A stretch of DNA of 64,000 nt. It comes from Bacillus benzoevorans (GTDB taxonomy: Bacteria > Bacillota > Bacilli > Bacillales > Cytobacillaceae). The position numbers and the translations under genes are program-made. The stretch is from positions 133,271-197,270 of the forward strand of contig NZ_JACHGK010000004.1 of NCBI RefSeq assembly GCF_014207535.1, given 5' to 3'. This document shows positions 8,713 to 16,677 of this stretch, piece after piece (the stretch's first letter is position 1; each line of letters starts with the position of its first letter). The notes under the pieces were generated by a model. It had not been told where the DNA came from. It saw only the letters and a program-made list of their open reading frames with translations, and did no database searches.

Positions 8713-8939
8713 ATCAAATGCGCCTTGGCGTATTTGCGCCCGATTTTTTTCACGCTTCAAAGCGCCACATCCTGTCGCGCTAAGCCCGATTGACTTTTCT
8801 AAGAACTAAAATTCTAAGAAAAGCCTTATGGCTTCGCCTGACTAGGACGTCCTGTCCGTCGTCGAGCTTGCTCGAAAAATTTCCTTTGAAAAATGCAAGG
8901 CTCGCCGGAGGCATAACTTTATTCAGCTGAATAAAGTTA
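8713..8939 (-). repeat. Dispersed structured repeat, copy 1 (long form)
   Basis: First of five copies of a family that, read on the minus strand, begins TAACTTTATTCAGC and ends near ATTTGAT. Its ends are GCTGAATAAAGTTA (8926-8939) and ATCAAATGCGCCTTGGCG (from 8713). This copy lacks the central hairpins of copies 3 and 4 but carries an extra inner segment (about 8757-8870). Its terminal TAA is the sigL stop codon, and its other end lies 6 bp from the chosen glutaredoxin start. Confidence 0.8.
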
Positions 8940-10268
8940 TCCGAACCTTTTTCTCTTTGACGAAGATGGAATCCCTAATTGATCACGATATTTCGCGATT
9001 GTCCTTCTCGATACTATTATACCTTTTTTTCCCTCTAATAAACGCACTAATTCCTGATCAGAAAGCGGTTGATATTTATCTTCTTCATCTATTAGCTTCG
9101 TCATCCATTTTTTCACTTCCTGGGAACCGGTATCTTCATTAGAAGCTGTTTTTATAGCACTTGAAAAAAAGGATTTCAGTTCGAAAGTACCAAACGGAGT
9201 CTGAGCATATTTTTCCCTGACTGCCCGGCTGACAGTGGATTCATGAATGCCTAATTCCTCAGAAATTTCTTTCATCGTCATCGGTTTCAGTTTCTCCGGA
9301 CCGTAAATAAAGAAGTCAGGCTGTTTCTCCACGATTTTTAGTGCAACCTTGTGTATCGTTTCTTTTCTTTGCTCGATACTTCTAGCAATCCAATGATAAT
9401 CATGATGCTTTTCCTTTAAAAATTGCTGCACTTGTTTATCTTGAAAGCGGTTGAATTTTTCATAATAGGATTGATTAAACTCAATTTTTGGCAGAACCTC
9501 ATCAAAAATGCTGACTGAAAAGGAATTCCCATCCCACTTAATTGTAATATCAGGAATAATATAGGCGGTTTGCTCGGAGGAAAAATCAGATGCAGGACGT
9601 GGATTTAAAGACTGAACATAGTCAAAAACATTCTGAATTTCCTTCAATTCGACATTTAAGTGCTTTGCGACGAGCTTCCATTTCTTTTCAGCAAAAAGAA
9701 CAAAGTAATCCGAAATAATACTTTCAGCAAGATGATTTTTCTTTTCTTTACGCTCAAGCTGCAGCAATAAGCATTCCTGTAAATTCCTTGCCCCTATTCC
9801 GGCAGGTTCAAGCCCTTGAATCAATGCAACAGCTTTTTCCACCCTCTCATGGGGAACCTCCAGAATATGAGCACACTCATCATGGCCCATCGGGAGGTAA
9901 CCGTTTGCATCAAGGCTGTTGATTAAAAAGTTAAGTATTCTTTTCATCTCATGATTGTATTGTCCAAGGTCAATTTGTGACATTAAGTAACTGACTAACG
10001 ATGTTTCATTTTTTGCCATTTGCTCGAGCCAGCTTTGCCGGTCGGCCTGGGTGGAGCTTTTAACCTTCTTTACTCTGTCATAACGCGGGTCAATGGTCTT
10101 GATATTCCCTGCTTCAATTTGTAAAAGGGGATTTTCAATCGCCTTATTTTCCAGAAATTCCGATAACTCCTGTGTGGAGTATTGCAGCAATGTGATCGCC
10201 TGTGTCAGTTCCTGGGTCATCGACAGTTTTATCGTTTGCTGCTGTCTTAAACCTGGTCGTAAATCCAT
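8937..10268 (-). CDS. sigL: RNA polymerase sigma-54 factor
   Basis: Sigma-54 directs RNA polymerase to -24/-12 promoters that need an AAA+ enhancer-binding activator; in Bacillus it serves catabolic operons such as levanase and arginine/acetoin use. The 443 residues show the Gln/Leu-rich activator-interaction region I (about 1-50), the core-binding region, the HTH and, near the C terminus, the RpoN box RRTIAKYR. AAGGTGG precedes the ATG. The last codons read KRKRFG and the stop TAA is the first triplet of a dispersed repeat, so the original C-terminal end may have been altered. Confidence 0.95.
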   Translation of the reverse strand: MDLRPGLRQQQTIKLSMTQELTQAITLLQYSTQELSEFLENKAIENPLLQIEAGNIKTIDPRYDRVKKVKSSTQADRQSWLEQMAKNETSLVSYLMSQIDLGQYNHEMKRILNFLINSLDANGYLPMGHDECAHILEVPHERVEKAVALIQGLEPAGIGARNLQECLLLQLERKEKKNHLAESIISDYFVLFAEKKWKLVAKHLNVELKEIQNVFDYVQSLNPRPASDFSSEQTAYIIPDITIKWDGNSFSVSIFDEVLPKIEFNQSYYEKFNRFQDKQVQQFLKEKHHDYHWIARSIEQRKETIHKVALKIVEKQPDFFIYGPEKLKPMTMKEISEELGIHESTVSRAVREKYAQTPFGTFELKSFFSSAIKTASNEDTGSQEVKKWMTKLIDEEDKYQPLSDQELVRLLEGKKGIIVSRRTIAKYRDQLGIPSSSKRKRFG

Positions 10269-10367
10269 TTATGCCACCACCTTCTTTCTTCATTCTACAA
10301 TAACAGTATTATTATCGTCACGGGATTTTTATGACAAAATCGCTTAAAACTATGCATAAAAAGAGCC

Positions 10368-10396
10368 TTGCAAATGCAAGGAGGATCGAGTATAAT
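10368..10396 (+). promoter_or_regulatory. Promoter of tRNA-Arg
   Basis: -35 TTGCAA (10368-10373), 17-bp spacer, -10 TATAAT (10391-10396), about 33 bp before the tRNA 5' end. Confidence 0.8.
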
Positions 10397-10428
10397 AGAA
10401 AAGCGTTGGTTAACAAGTTTATTATTTT

Positions 10429-10500
10429 GCCCTCGTGGTGCAACGGATAGCACGTCAGATTCCGATTCTGGAAATGGGGGTTCGATTCCCTCCGAGGGCG
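10429..10500 (+). tRNA. tRNA-Arg (anticodon CCG)
   Basis: Cloverleaf drawn by eye: 7-bp acceptor stem GCCCTCG/CGAGGGC, D arm with GTGC/GCAC, anticodon stem TCAGA/TCTGG with loop TTCCGAT (anticodon CCG, reading CGG), and a T arm with a 7-nt loop beginning TTCGA. The discriminator base is G and CCA is not encoded. It is a stand-alone gene with its own promoter and terminator. Confidence 0.95.
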
Positions 10501-10514
10501 TAAACAATGGTTGA

Positions 10515-10550
10515 AAAACCTCTTATTCTTTTTGAATGAGAGGTTTTTTA
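10515..10550 (+). terminator. Terminator after tRNA-Arg
   Basis: AACCTCT...ATTC/GAAT...AGAGGTT hairpin followed by TTTTTT, 15 bp after the tRNA. Confidence 0.85.
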
Positions 10551-10679
10551 TATTCTTATAAAGCGGTATATGACCAACAACAAGGTTTAACAGTGCCTAT
10601 TTTTAAAAAACACAAGTATGAAGATCATATATTGTGGGTAAAAATGGAAAGGTTAATGTTGATTGAAAAAGTCGAATAA
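10536..10679 (+). other. 47-codon open frame of protein-like composition, possible gene remnant
   Basis: The frame runs from an ATG inside the tRNA terminator to TAA at 10677-10679. The predicted peptide has a plausible composition (for example VPIFKKHKYEDHILW), but there is no ribosome site and the start lies in a terminator stem. I do not recognise it. It may be the 3' remnant of a lost gene, or chance. Confidence 0.25.
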
Positions 10680-10704
10680 TCCTTCTGGCTTATGAGTCTA
10701 ATCA

Positions 10705-10734
10705 TTTGACCTCTTTTGACCATCAGTGTATGAT
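10705..10734 (+). promoter_or_regulatory. clpP promoter with overlapping CtsR box
   Basis: TTTGACC-TCT-TTTGACC (10705-10721) is the exact inverse complement of the CtsR heptad repeat (RGTCAAA NAN RGTCAAA). It covers the -35 TTGACC (10706-10711); after a 17-bp spacer comes -10 TATGAT (10729-10734). CtsR should therefore repress clpP until heat or protein stress, as in B. subtilis. Confidence 0.9.
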
Positions 10735-10804
10735 TAAATTACAAGTAACAGCAGTATTTACCACTTTCTGCTGATCTCATTATAACTTGAGGAGGATGTA
10801 AAAT

Positions 10805-11413
10805 ATGAATTTAATCCCAACAGTTATTGAACAAACAAACCGCGGCGAACGGGCTTATGATATATATTCCCGCTTATTAAAAGACCGCATCATTATGCTG
10901 GGAAGCGCTATCGATGATAATGTGGCTAACTCAATTGTAGCACAGCTTTTATTCCTTGAAGCAGAAAATCCTGAAAAAGATATCTCCATTTACATTAACA
11001 GCCCTGGCGGAAGCATTACAGCTGGAATGGCTATCTATGATACCATGCAGTTTATTAAGCCTGACGTACAAACCATTTGTATTGGTATGGCTGCTTCCAT
11101 GGGTGCATTCCTTCTTACTGCTGGTACAATCGGCAAGCGCTATGCTCTTCCTAACGCGGAAGTCATGATTCACCAACCGCTTGGCGGCGCGCAAGGCCAG
11201 GCAACCGAGATTGAAATTGCCGCAAAACGCATTCTATTCTTACGCGATAAATTAAATGGTATTTTAGCTGAACGTTCTGGACAGCCTCTTGATGTCATTG
11301 CCAAAGATACAGATCGCGACAACTTCATGACAGCTGAACAAGCAAAAGAATATGGCCTAATTGACCATATCATTTCCCGCAGCTCTGCTGTTGAAAAGAA
11401 ATCAGATAAATAA
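10805..11413 (+). CDS. clpP: ATP-dependent Clp protease proteolytic subunit
   Basis: Serine peptidase forming the 14-subunit barrel that degrades substrates unfolded by ClpX, ClpC or ClpE. The 202 residues include catalytic Ser98 (GMAASMGAF), His123 (EVMIHQPLGG) and Asp near 172 (DTDRDNF), numbered as in the family. GAGGAGG precedes the ATG. It is monocistronic, with a CtsR-controlled promoter upstream and a shared terminator downstream. It is one of the few plus-strand genes here. Confidence 0.97.
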   Translation: MNLIPTVIEQTNRGERAYDIYSRLLKDRIIMLGSAIDDNVANSIVAQLLFLEAENPEKDISIYINSPGGSITAGMAIYDTMQFIKPDVQTICIGMAASMGAFLLTAGTIGKRYALPNAEVMIHQPLGGAQGQATEIEIAAKRILFLRDKLNGILAERSGQPLDVIAKDTDRDNFMTAEQAKEYGLIDHIISRSSAVEKKSDK

Positions 11414-11426
11414 TCATTTGCTTCAT

Positions 11427-11461
11427 AAAAAAACTCGCAGATTTTTCGCTGCGAGTTTTTT
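11427..11461. terminator. Bidirectional terminator between clpP and crh
   Basis: ACTCGCAG/CTGCGAGT hairpin with A and T tracts on either side serves the converging clpP and crh transcripts. Confidence 0.85.
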
Positions 11462-11463
11462 GT

Positions 11464-11721
11464 TTAGATATCTTGTTCGATATAGTCTGCTAATTTGTTT
11501 AGTGCTTCTTCTTCATCTGAACCATCAACAATTAATTGTATCGTGCTTCCGGAACCGATAGCCAGACTCATTAATCCCATGATACTTTTCGCATTTACCT
11601 TTTTTCCATCCTTTTCTAAATACACATCTGATGAAAAGCGGTTTGCTTCCTGAACAAATAATGCTGCCGGACGTGCTTGCAGCCCTGTTCGTAATTTCAC
11701 TTGCACCTGTTTTTCTACCAT
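11464..11721 (-). CDS. crh: Catabolite repression HPr-like protein
   Basis: Crh is an HPr paralogue that, when phosphorylated on Ser46 by HPr kinase, acts as co-repressor with CcpA but cannot take part in PTS phosphotransfer. The 85 residues show Gln15 in TGLQARPAA where HPr has His, and intact Ser46 in NAKSIMGL, which together define Crh. It ends the yvcI-rapZ-yvcK-whiA-crh operon, 3 bp after whiA. Its kinase, hprK, is encoded near 29 kb. Confidence 0.96.
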   Translation of the reverse strand: MVEKQVQVKLRTGLQARPAALFVQEANRFSSDVYLEKDGKKVNAKSIMGLMSLAIGSGSTIQLIVDGSDEEEALNKLADYIEQDI

Positions 11722-11724
11722 TTT

Positions 11725-12675
11725 TTATTTTCCTCCTGTCATTTGGCCTTTTCTTAATTTTTCAGCGATTTCATCTATTTTTCGCAGCCGGTGATTAATT
11801 CCCGACTTACTGATATTTCCGCCAGATACCATTTCACCCAGCTCTTTTAGCGTTACATCCTGATAGGCTACGCGCAGTTCGGCTATTTCCCGAAGCTTTT
11901 CAGGAAGGATTCCGAGACCGACCGTCTGTTCAATGTATTTAATATTTTCTACCTGGCGGATGGCGGCACCAATCGTTTTATTTAAGTTAGCAGTTTCACA
12001 ATTGACCAACCGATTCACGGAATTTCTCATATCGCGGACAATCCGAACGTCTTCAAATTTCAACAGCGCAGTATTTGCACCAATAATGATTAAAAAGTCC
12101 GTAATTTTTTCTGCTTCCTTCAAATAAGTGATAAAGCCTTTTTTTCGTTCAAGCGTTTTACTATTTAAATCAAATGAATTCATCAATTCGCATAAAGCAT
12201 CATTATGCTCTTTATAAAGCGAAGAAATTTCCAAATGATAGGAAGATGTCTCCGGATTATTGACAGAACCTCCCGCAAGGAAAGCCCCGCGCAAATAAGA
12301 GCGCTTACAACATTTTTTCTTGATTAATTCCGAAGAAATATCGTGAGCAAATTCGAACCCCTCCCCGATTATTTTCAAATCGGACAAGATTTGCCGTGCT
12401 TTTTCCACTAAGCGAACGATATAAACATTATTCTTTTTTAAGCGCATTTTCTTTCGAACCAACAATTCTACATTTACGGTATAATATTTCTTAATTAGCG
12501 TATAAATGCGCCTGGCAATTGCAGCATTTTCAGTTTGAATATCGATAGCCAGTTTTTTATTTGCAAACGAGAGTGAGCCGTTCATCCGGATCAGCGCTGA
12601 TAATTCAGCTTTGCCACAGCAGTCTTTTACCTCTAAATTCGTTAATTCCTTTTTCGTCTCTGATGCGAACGACAC
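11725..12675 (-). CDS. whiA: WhiA family DNA-binding protein (GTG start)
   Basis: WhiA combines a degenerate LAGLIDADG homing-endonuclease fold with a C-terminal helix-turn-helix; in Bacillus it binds DNA and influences cell division and chromosome segregation. From GTG at 12675 (after AGGGGTGA) the protein has 316 residues, equal to B. subtilis YvcL, and starts SFASETKKELTNLE after Met. The HTH segment near the C terminus reads DVTLKELGEMV...SGINHRLRKI. The frame is open 40 codons upstream, but that part resembles no WhiA N terminus. Confidence 0.95.
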   Translation of the reverse strand: MSFASETKKELTNLEVKDCCGKAELSALIRMNGSLSFANKKLAIDIQTENAAIARRIYTLIKKYYTVNVELLVRKKMRLKKNNVYIVRLVEKARQILSDLKIIGEGFEFAHDISSELIKKKCCKRSYLRGAFLAGGSVNNPETSSYHLEISSLYKEHNDALCELMNSFDLNSKTLERKKGFITYLKEAEKITDFLIIIGANTALLKFEDVRIVRDMRNSVNRLVNCETANLNKTIGAAIRQVENIKYIEQTVGLGILPEKLREIAELRVAYQDVTLKELGEMVSGGNISKSGINHRLRKIDEIAEKLRKGQMTGGK

Positions 12676-12817
12676 TACTTCACCCCTCTCATTATAAGCG
12701 GTACCCCGCTTATCCAATACCGGCAATCCATGAGCCGATGCTGCCTGGTACCGGAACAGATTCCGGCAGCCAAGCTTTTCTAGGTGTATGATCAATCAAT
12801 GCACCTCTGTAATACGC

Positions 12818-13795
12818 TCACGATCGCTTTAAGGTTTCATCAATTAACAAAGAATATAAAATTTTTGCTACTTCCTTTGTATCATGACGGATCACATCAT
12901 CTTCAATCGAAACAATCTCACCAAAAATAACCTCCAGCCCGAGCGAATATAAACTATTTATATCAAAATGGACTGGAACGGCATCTTCCTTACTGTACTT
13001 CTCCTGTACCGGAAGAGGAATATCTTCATTGTTCACCAGAATGGTATTGATAAAAGGCTGTTTGATATGGTCATAAATGGCGCGGATATGATCGCCGGCC
13101 GTATAGTCATGCGTTTCTCCCGCCTGTGTCATTAAATTGCAAATATATACCTTTTTTGCTTTGGCACGAGCTACCTCATCCCCAATTTCAGGGACAAGAA
13201 GATTAGGTAAAATGCTTGTATAGAGGCTGCCGGGTCCAATGACAATCAAATCTGCTTCTCTAATGGCCAGAATGGTTTCAGGCAGCGGGGTTACATGCTC
13301 AGGTGTTAAAAAGACCTTCTTGATTTTCTTGCCGCAGCTCGGGATCTTCGATTCACCTGAAACAATTGAACCATCCTCAAAAATGGCATTTAGGACAACA
13401 CTTTGATTGGATGCAGGCAGGACTTTTCCCCTTACATTCAGGACTTTACTCATTTCCTGAATAGCATGCATAAAGTTCCCCGTAATCGATGTCATGGCAG
13501 CCAAGATTAAATTACCTAGCGAATGTCCTGATAAGTCATTTGCAGCCTTGAACCGATGCTGAAACATTTCTTCAATTAGCGGCTCTACATCAGAAAGAGC
13601 AGCGAGAACGTTTCGAACATCACCAGGGGGAGGAATATTCAACTCCTCCCGCAGTCTGCCGGAACTGCCTCCATCATCGGCTACTGTTACAATGGCCGTA
13701 ATGTCAACAGGATATTTCTTTAACCCTCTTAACAGTACAGGCAATCCAGTCCCGCCGCCGATCACAACAATCCGGGGCTGTCTATTATTCGTCAT
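12818..13795 (-). CDS. yvcK: YvcK-type UDP-sugar-binding protein (gluconeogenesis factor)
   Basis: CofD-like fold protein needed in B. subtilis for growth on gluconeogenic substrates and for peptidoglycan synthesis/PBP1 localisation. The 325 residues begin with a nucleotide-binding loop VVIGGGTGLPVLLRGLK, then TVADDGGSSGRLR and PPPGDVRN, all typical. Its ATG overlaps the rapZ TGA. The gap to whiA is 142 bp from the whiA GTG, though the open whiA frame covers much of it. Confidence 0.94.
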   Translation of the reverse strand: MTNNRQPRIVVIGGGTGLPVLLRGLKKYPVDITAIVTVADDGGSSGRLREELNIPPPGDVRNVLAALSDVEPLIEEMFQHRFKAANDLSGHSLGNLILAAMTSITGNFMHAIQEMSKVLNVRGKVLPASNQSVVLNAIFEDGSIVSGESKIPSCGKKIKKVFLTPEHVTPLPETILAIREADLIVIGPGSLYTSILPNLLVPEIGDEVARAKAKKVYICNLMTQAGETHDYTAGDHIRAIYDHIKQPFINTILVNNEDIPLPVQEKYSKEDAVPVHFDINSLYSLGLEVIFGEIVSIEDDVIRHDTKEVAKILYSLLIDETLKRS

Positions 13796-14685
13796 TTCGG
13801 TGTTTCCTTCCTTTTATCTATATCACGATGCGAAATTCTAGTATGGTAATCTTTCTCAAAATAATGACCGATATATTCTGCCAGTGCAACGGAACGGTGC
13901 TGGCCTCCTGTACAGCCCACGGCGATGACCAGCTGGGCCTTCCCTTCACGTTTATAATACGGCAGGATAAAGGCTAAAAGATCAGTTACCTTTTCCAAGA
14001 ACTTCTGCGTTTCATTCCACTTCAGCACATAGCCCGAAACCTCTTCATCCATCCCGGTCATCGGACGCATATGTTCAATATAATGGGGGTTCGGTAAAAA
14101 CCGGACATCAAACACAAGATCCGCGTCAATCGGAATGCCGTGTTTAAATCCGAAAGAAACCACATTGACTGTAAATAAGGACTGCTTAGTCGAAGCAAAC
14201 TCGGTTAAGATTTTTTCTCTTAATTCCCTCGGCTTCATGTTTGAAGTATTATAAATGATTTGCGCCCTGCCTTTTAATTCATCAAGCAGTTCTCTTTCAA
14301 GCTTGATCCCCTCAAGCGGCAGACCGTTTTTTGCCAGCGGATGATTCCTTCTTGTTTCTTTGTATCTCCTCACAAGCGTGGCATCATCTGCCTCAAGAAA
14401 AAGAATTTGCGGAGTCACCCATGAGCTTTCCGCTAAATCATCAAGTGCTTTGAAAAGATGATCAAAAAACTCTCTTCCCCTTAAGTCCATGACGAGCGCA
14501 ACTCTGTTCATTTTATTCCCTGATTCCTTCATCAGTTCCAAAAACTTCGGAAGTAAAGTAGGAGGTAAATTGTCAACGCAGAAAAAACCCAAATCCTCGA
14601 AACTTTGAATTGCAACGGTTTTTCCTGCACCAGACATTCCGGTAATTATCACCAATTGAATATCATTTACTGCTCCGGTACTCAT
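13792..14685 (-). CDS. rapZ: RNase adapter/nucleotide-binding protein RapZ (YvcJ)
   Basis: P-loop protein hydrolysing ATP and GTP; in E. coli RapZ guides RNase E to GlmZ RNA, and in B. subtilis YvcJ affects competence. The Walker A motif GMSGAGKT is at residues 16-23, and the C-terminal domain has the conserved VAVGCTGGQHRSV-like segment (here IAVGCTGGQHRSVALAEYI). The length of 297 residues fits. It overlaps yvcK by 4 bp and follows yvcI by 19 bp. Confidence 0.94.
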   Translation of the reverse strand: MSTGAVNDIQLVIITGMSGAGKTVAIQSFEDLGFFCVDNLPPTLLPKFLELMKESGNKMNRVALVMDLRGREFFDHLFKALDDLAESSWVTPQILFLEADDATLVRRYKETRRNHPLAKNGLPLEGIKLERELLDELKGRAQIIYNTSNMKPRELREKILTEFASTKQSLFTVNVVSFGFKHGIPIDADLVFDVRFLPNPHYIEHMRPMTGMDEEVSGYVLKWNETQKFLEKVTDLLAFILPYYKREGKAQLVIAVGCTGGQHRSVALAEYIGHYFEKDYHTRISHRDIDKRKETPK

Positions 14686-14704
14686 GATTTATCCCTCCTA
14701 TCCA

Positions 14705-15163
14705 TTAGCTTGGGTCAAGACGATAGCTGAGCAATTTAAAATCTGGAGTATATGTAAAAGTTCCGTAAATAATTCCGTTCCCATGAATCATATACTCTAA
14801 GATATGATAATCTCCTTCTGCCATCGGAAGATTCCTGATTTCATCAACTGGCTGCCAGCGGATAATGCCTTCATCCGACTCTTCGACAGAGAGTCCATCT
14901 GCAGCAGTTGAAAAGAATGTAAACATCATCCATTCAGATAAGATTTTATCCTCATCTTTCATAATAAAGGTGAAAATCCCTTTAATGTTAGGATTGCGTA
15001 AATATATACCTGTTTCTTCGCGGAATTCCCGGATGCAGGAGTCACGAACAGATTCTCCTGGTTCCATTTTGCCGCCTGGAGCCACCCACCAATTTCGGCG
15101 CGGCTTCTGCAAAAGCAGCACTTTATCATCTTTTAACAATACACAATTTGTCACTCGCTGCAA
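14705..15163 (-). CDS. yvcI: Nudix hydrolase YvcI
   Basis: MutT-like hydrolase of nucleoside diphosphate-linked compounds; the substrate is not known. The full Nudix box GX5EX7REUXEEXGU spans residues 31-53 (G31, E37, R45, E46, E49, E50, G52). The length of 152 residues is near B. subtilis YvcI. It is the first gene of the yvcI-rapZ-yvcK-whiA-crh cluster. Confidence 0.93.
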   Translation of the reverse strand: MQRVTNCVLLKDDKVLLLQKPRRNWWVAPGGKMEPGESVRDSCIREFREETGIYLRNPNIKGIFTFIMKDEDKILSEWMMFTFFSTAADGLSVEESDEGIIRWQPVDEIRNLPMAEGDYHILEYMIHGNGIIYGTFTYTPDFKLLSYRLDPS

Positions 15164-15595
15164 ACTGGATCACCTCAATTAGACTTTCACTAATGATAGT
15201 ATATCTATATTCAAGTTGTTTTCTTTCAATGAGCGTTCTGAGAGCCACAAACTAAACAAAAGTCTGCGTCCAAAACTCATCCCAACCCCAGAGTGAAGCA
15301 AAGCTTCACGAACCATCTAAGCCCCACCATCCAGAAAAAAACCTCACTTGGAGGCATTTGTGAAGCCAAAACAAGTTTTTCACTTTATTATACTATTTTT
15401 ATGTATCGGTCACAATGAAACAAGATTGTAGTGATGGGAGCAAAAAAATAGCACAGGCTACGCTGCCTGCGCTTTCATGAAATATCTTTAAAGGGGGTCA
15501 ATTTCTACCTTCATCATACTCTAATTATATTTCGTAACGATTACAAAGAAATTAAAAGAAGATGAATTTTTGTAAAAATTTACTAATTCCCTGTC
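15164..15595. other. 432-bp intergenic region between trxB and yvcI
   Basis: It contains the trxB terminator (15442-15473), a short hairpin GTGAAGC-AAA-GCTTCAC near 15295, and an AT-rich stretch next to yvcI where the operon promoter should lie; I could not pick a convincing -35/-10 pair. No coding frame looks real. Confidence 0.5.
15442..15473 (-). terminator. Terminator after trxB
   Basis: Minus strand AGC-CAGGC...GCCTG-GCT stem with one mismatch and a 6-nt loop, followed by a T tract (ATTTTTTT). Confidence 0.8.
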
Positions 15596-16549
15596 CTATG
15601 CTTTTAATTCCAATTCTTCAAGGAGTTCTTCTACATAATGCTGCACACTTGCTGCTGCTATGCTTCCGTCACCTGTGGCTGTAACCACTTGGCGAAGAGT
15701 CTTTTCACGGATATCGCCTGCAGCGAAAATGCCAGGAACAGCAGTTTCCATTTTTTCATTAGTAACGATATAGCCGTTTTCATTTGTAATGCCTAAGTTC
15801 GCAAATGGCTTTGATAATGGGTTCATTCCGATATAGATGAAGACTCCGTCTGCCGAAAGCTCCTGCTCGGCTCCCGTTTCTGTCGATACAAGTGTGACGC
15901 TGCCGACTTTCTTTCCGTCCGTCTCATTGATTTGTTTCAGCGTGTGATTAAAGATAAATTCAACCTTTTCGTTATTAAATGCGCGCTGCTGCAGAATTTT
16001 TTGCGCACGAAGCTCATCTCTGCGGTGAACAATCGTTACTTTATCTGCGAAGCGAGTTAAATAAACGCCCTCTTCAACGGCAGAATCGCCGCCGCCTATA
16101 ACAAAAAGATTTTTCCCTTTGAAAAAGGCACCATCACAAACCGCACAATAAGAAACACCGCGGCCTCCCAATTCCTTTTCGCCAGGAACACCCATTTTCT
16201 TATACTCAGCACCTGTTGTAATAATAATAGCACGGGTTTTATATTGCTTTGAACCAGCAACAATGGTTTTATATTCTTTTCCGTCAATCACTTCTTTTAT
16301 ATCACCATATGCATATTCAGCACCGAATTTCTTCGCATGCTCAAACATTTTCGTCGACAATTCCGGACCAAGAATACTTTCATATCCCGGATAGTTTTCG
16401 ATTTCTTCCGTATTGGCCATTTGTCCGCCTGGAATTCCCCGTTCAAGCATTAATGTTGATAAATTGGCACGTGAAGTATAGACCGCTGCTGTCATTCCTG
16501 CCGGTCCGGCACCTGCTATAATCACATCGTAAATTTTCTCTTCCGTCAC
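15596..16549 (-). CDS. trxB: Thioredoxin-disulfide reductase
   Basis: FAD- and NADPH-dependent flavoenzyme that reduces thioredoxin. The 317 residues contain the FAD loop AGAGPAGMTAA (about 12-22), the redox pair CAVC at 135-138 in SYCAVCDGAFF, the NADPH loop VIGGGDSAVEE, and the C-terminal FAD motif GIFAAGDIREK. It is preceded by a ribosome site and followed by its own terminator, so it is probably a single transcription unit after yvcD. Confidence 0.97.
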   Translation of the reverse strand: MTEEKIYDVIIAGAGPAGMTAAVYTSRANLSTLMLERGIPGGQMANTEEIENYPGYESILGPELSTKMFEHAKKFGAEYAYGDIKEVIDGKEYKTIVAGSKQYKTRAIIITTGAEYKKMGVPGEKELGGRGVSYCAVCDGAFFKGKNLFVIGGGDSAVEEGVYLTRFADKVTIVHRRDELRAQKILQQRAFNNEKVEFIFNHTLKQINETDGKKVGSVTLVSTETGAEQELSADGVFIYIGMNPLSKPFANLGITNENGYIVTNEKMETAVPGIFAAGDIREKTLRQVVTATGDGSIAAASVQHYVEELLEELELKA

Positions 16550-16677
16550 GTTGTCCCACTCCTTTAATCATTCCCACTTGGCCGAAGCCTTTTGATTATT
16601 GCGCAGATAAGATTTTGTTAGTATAACCTTCTCATCACTATCCTATAAAACAACGGATCGGAAGTCCACTTGTTTGC

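Noticed and set aside
10295..10507. Minus-strand frame over tRNA-Arg
   Set aside because: It is the antisense of the tRNA, a common false gene call.
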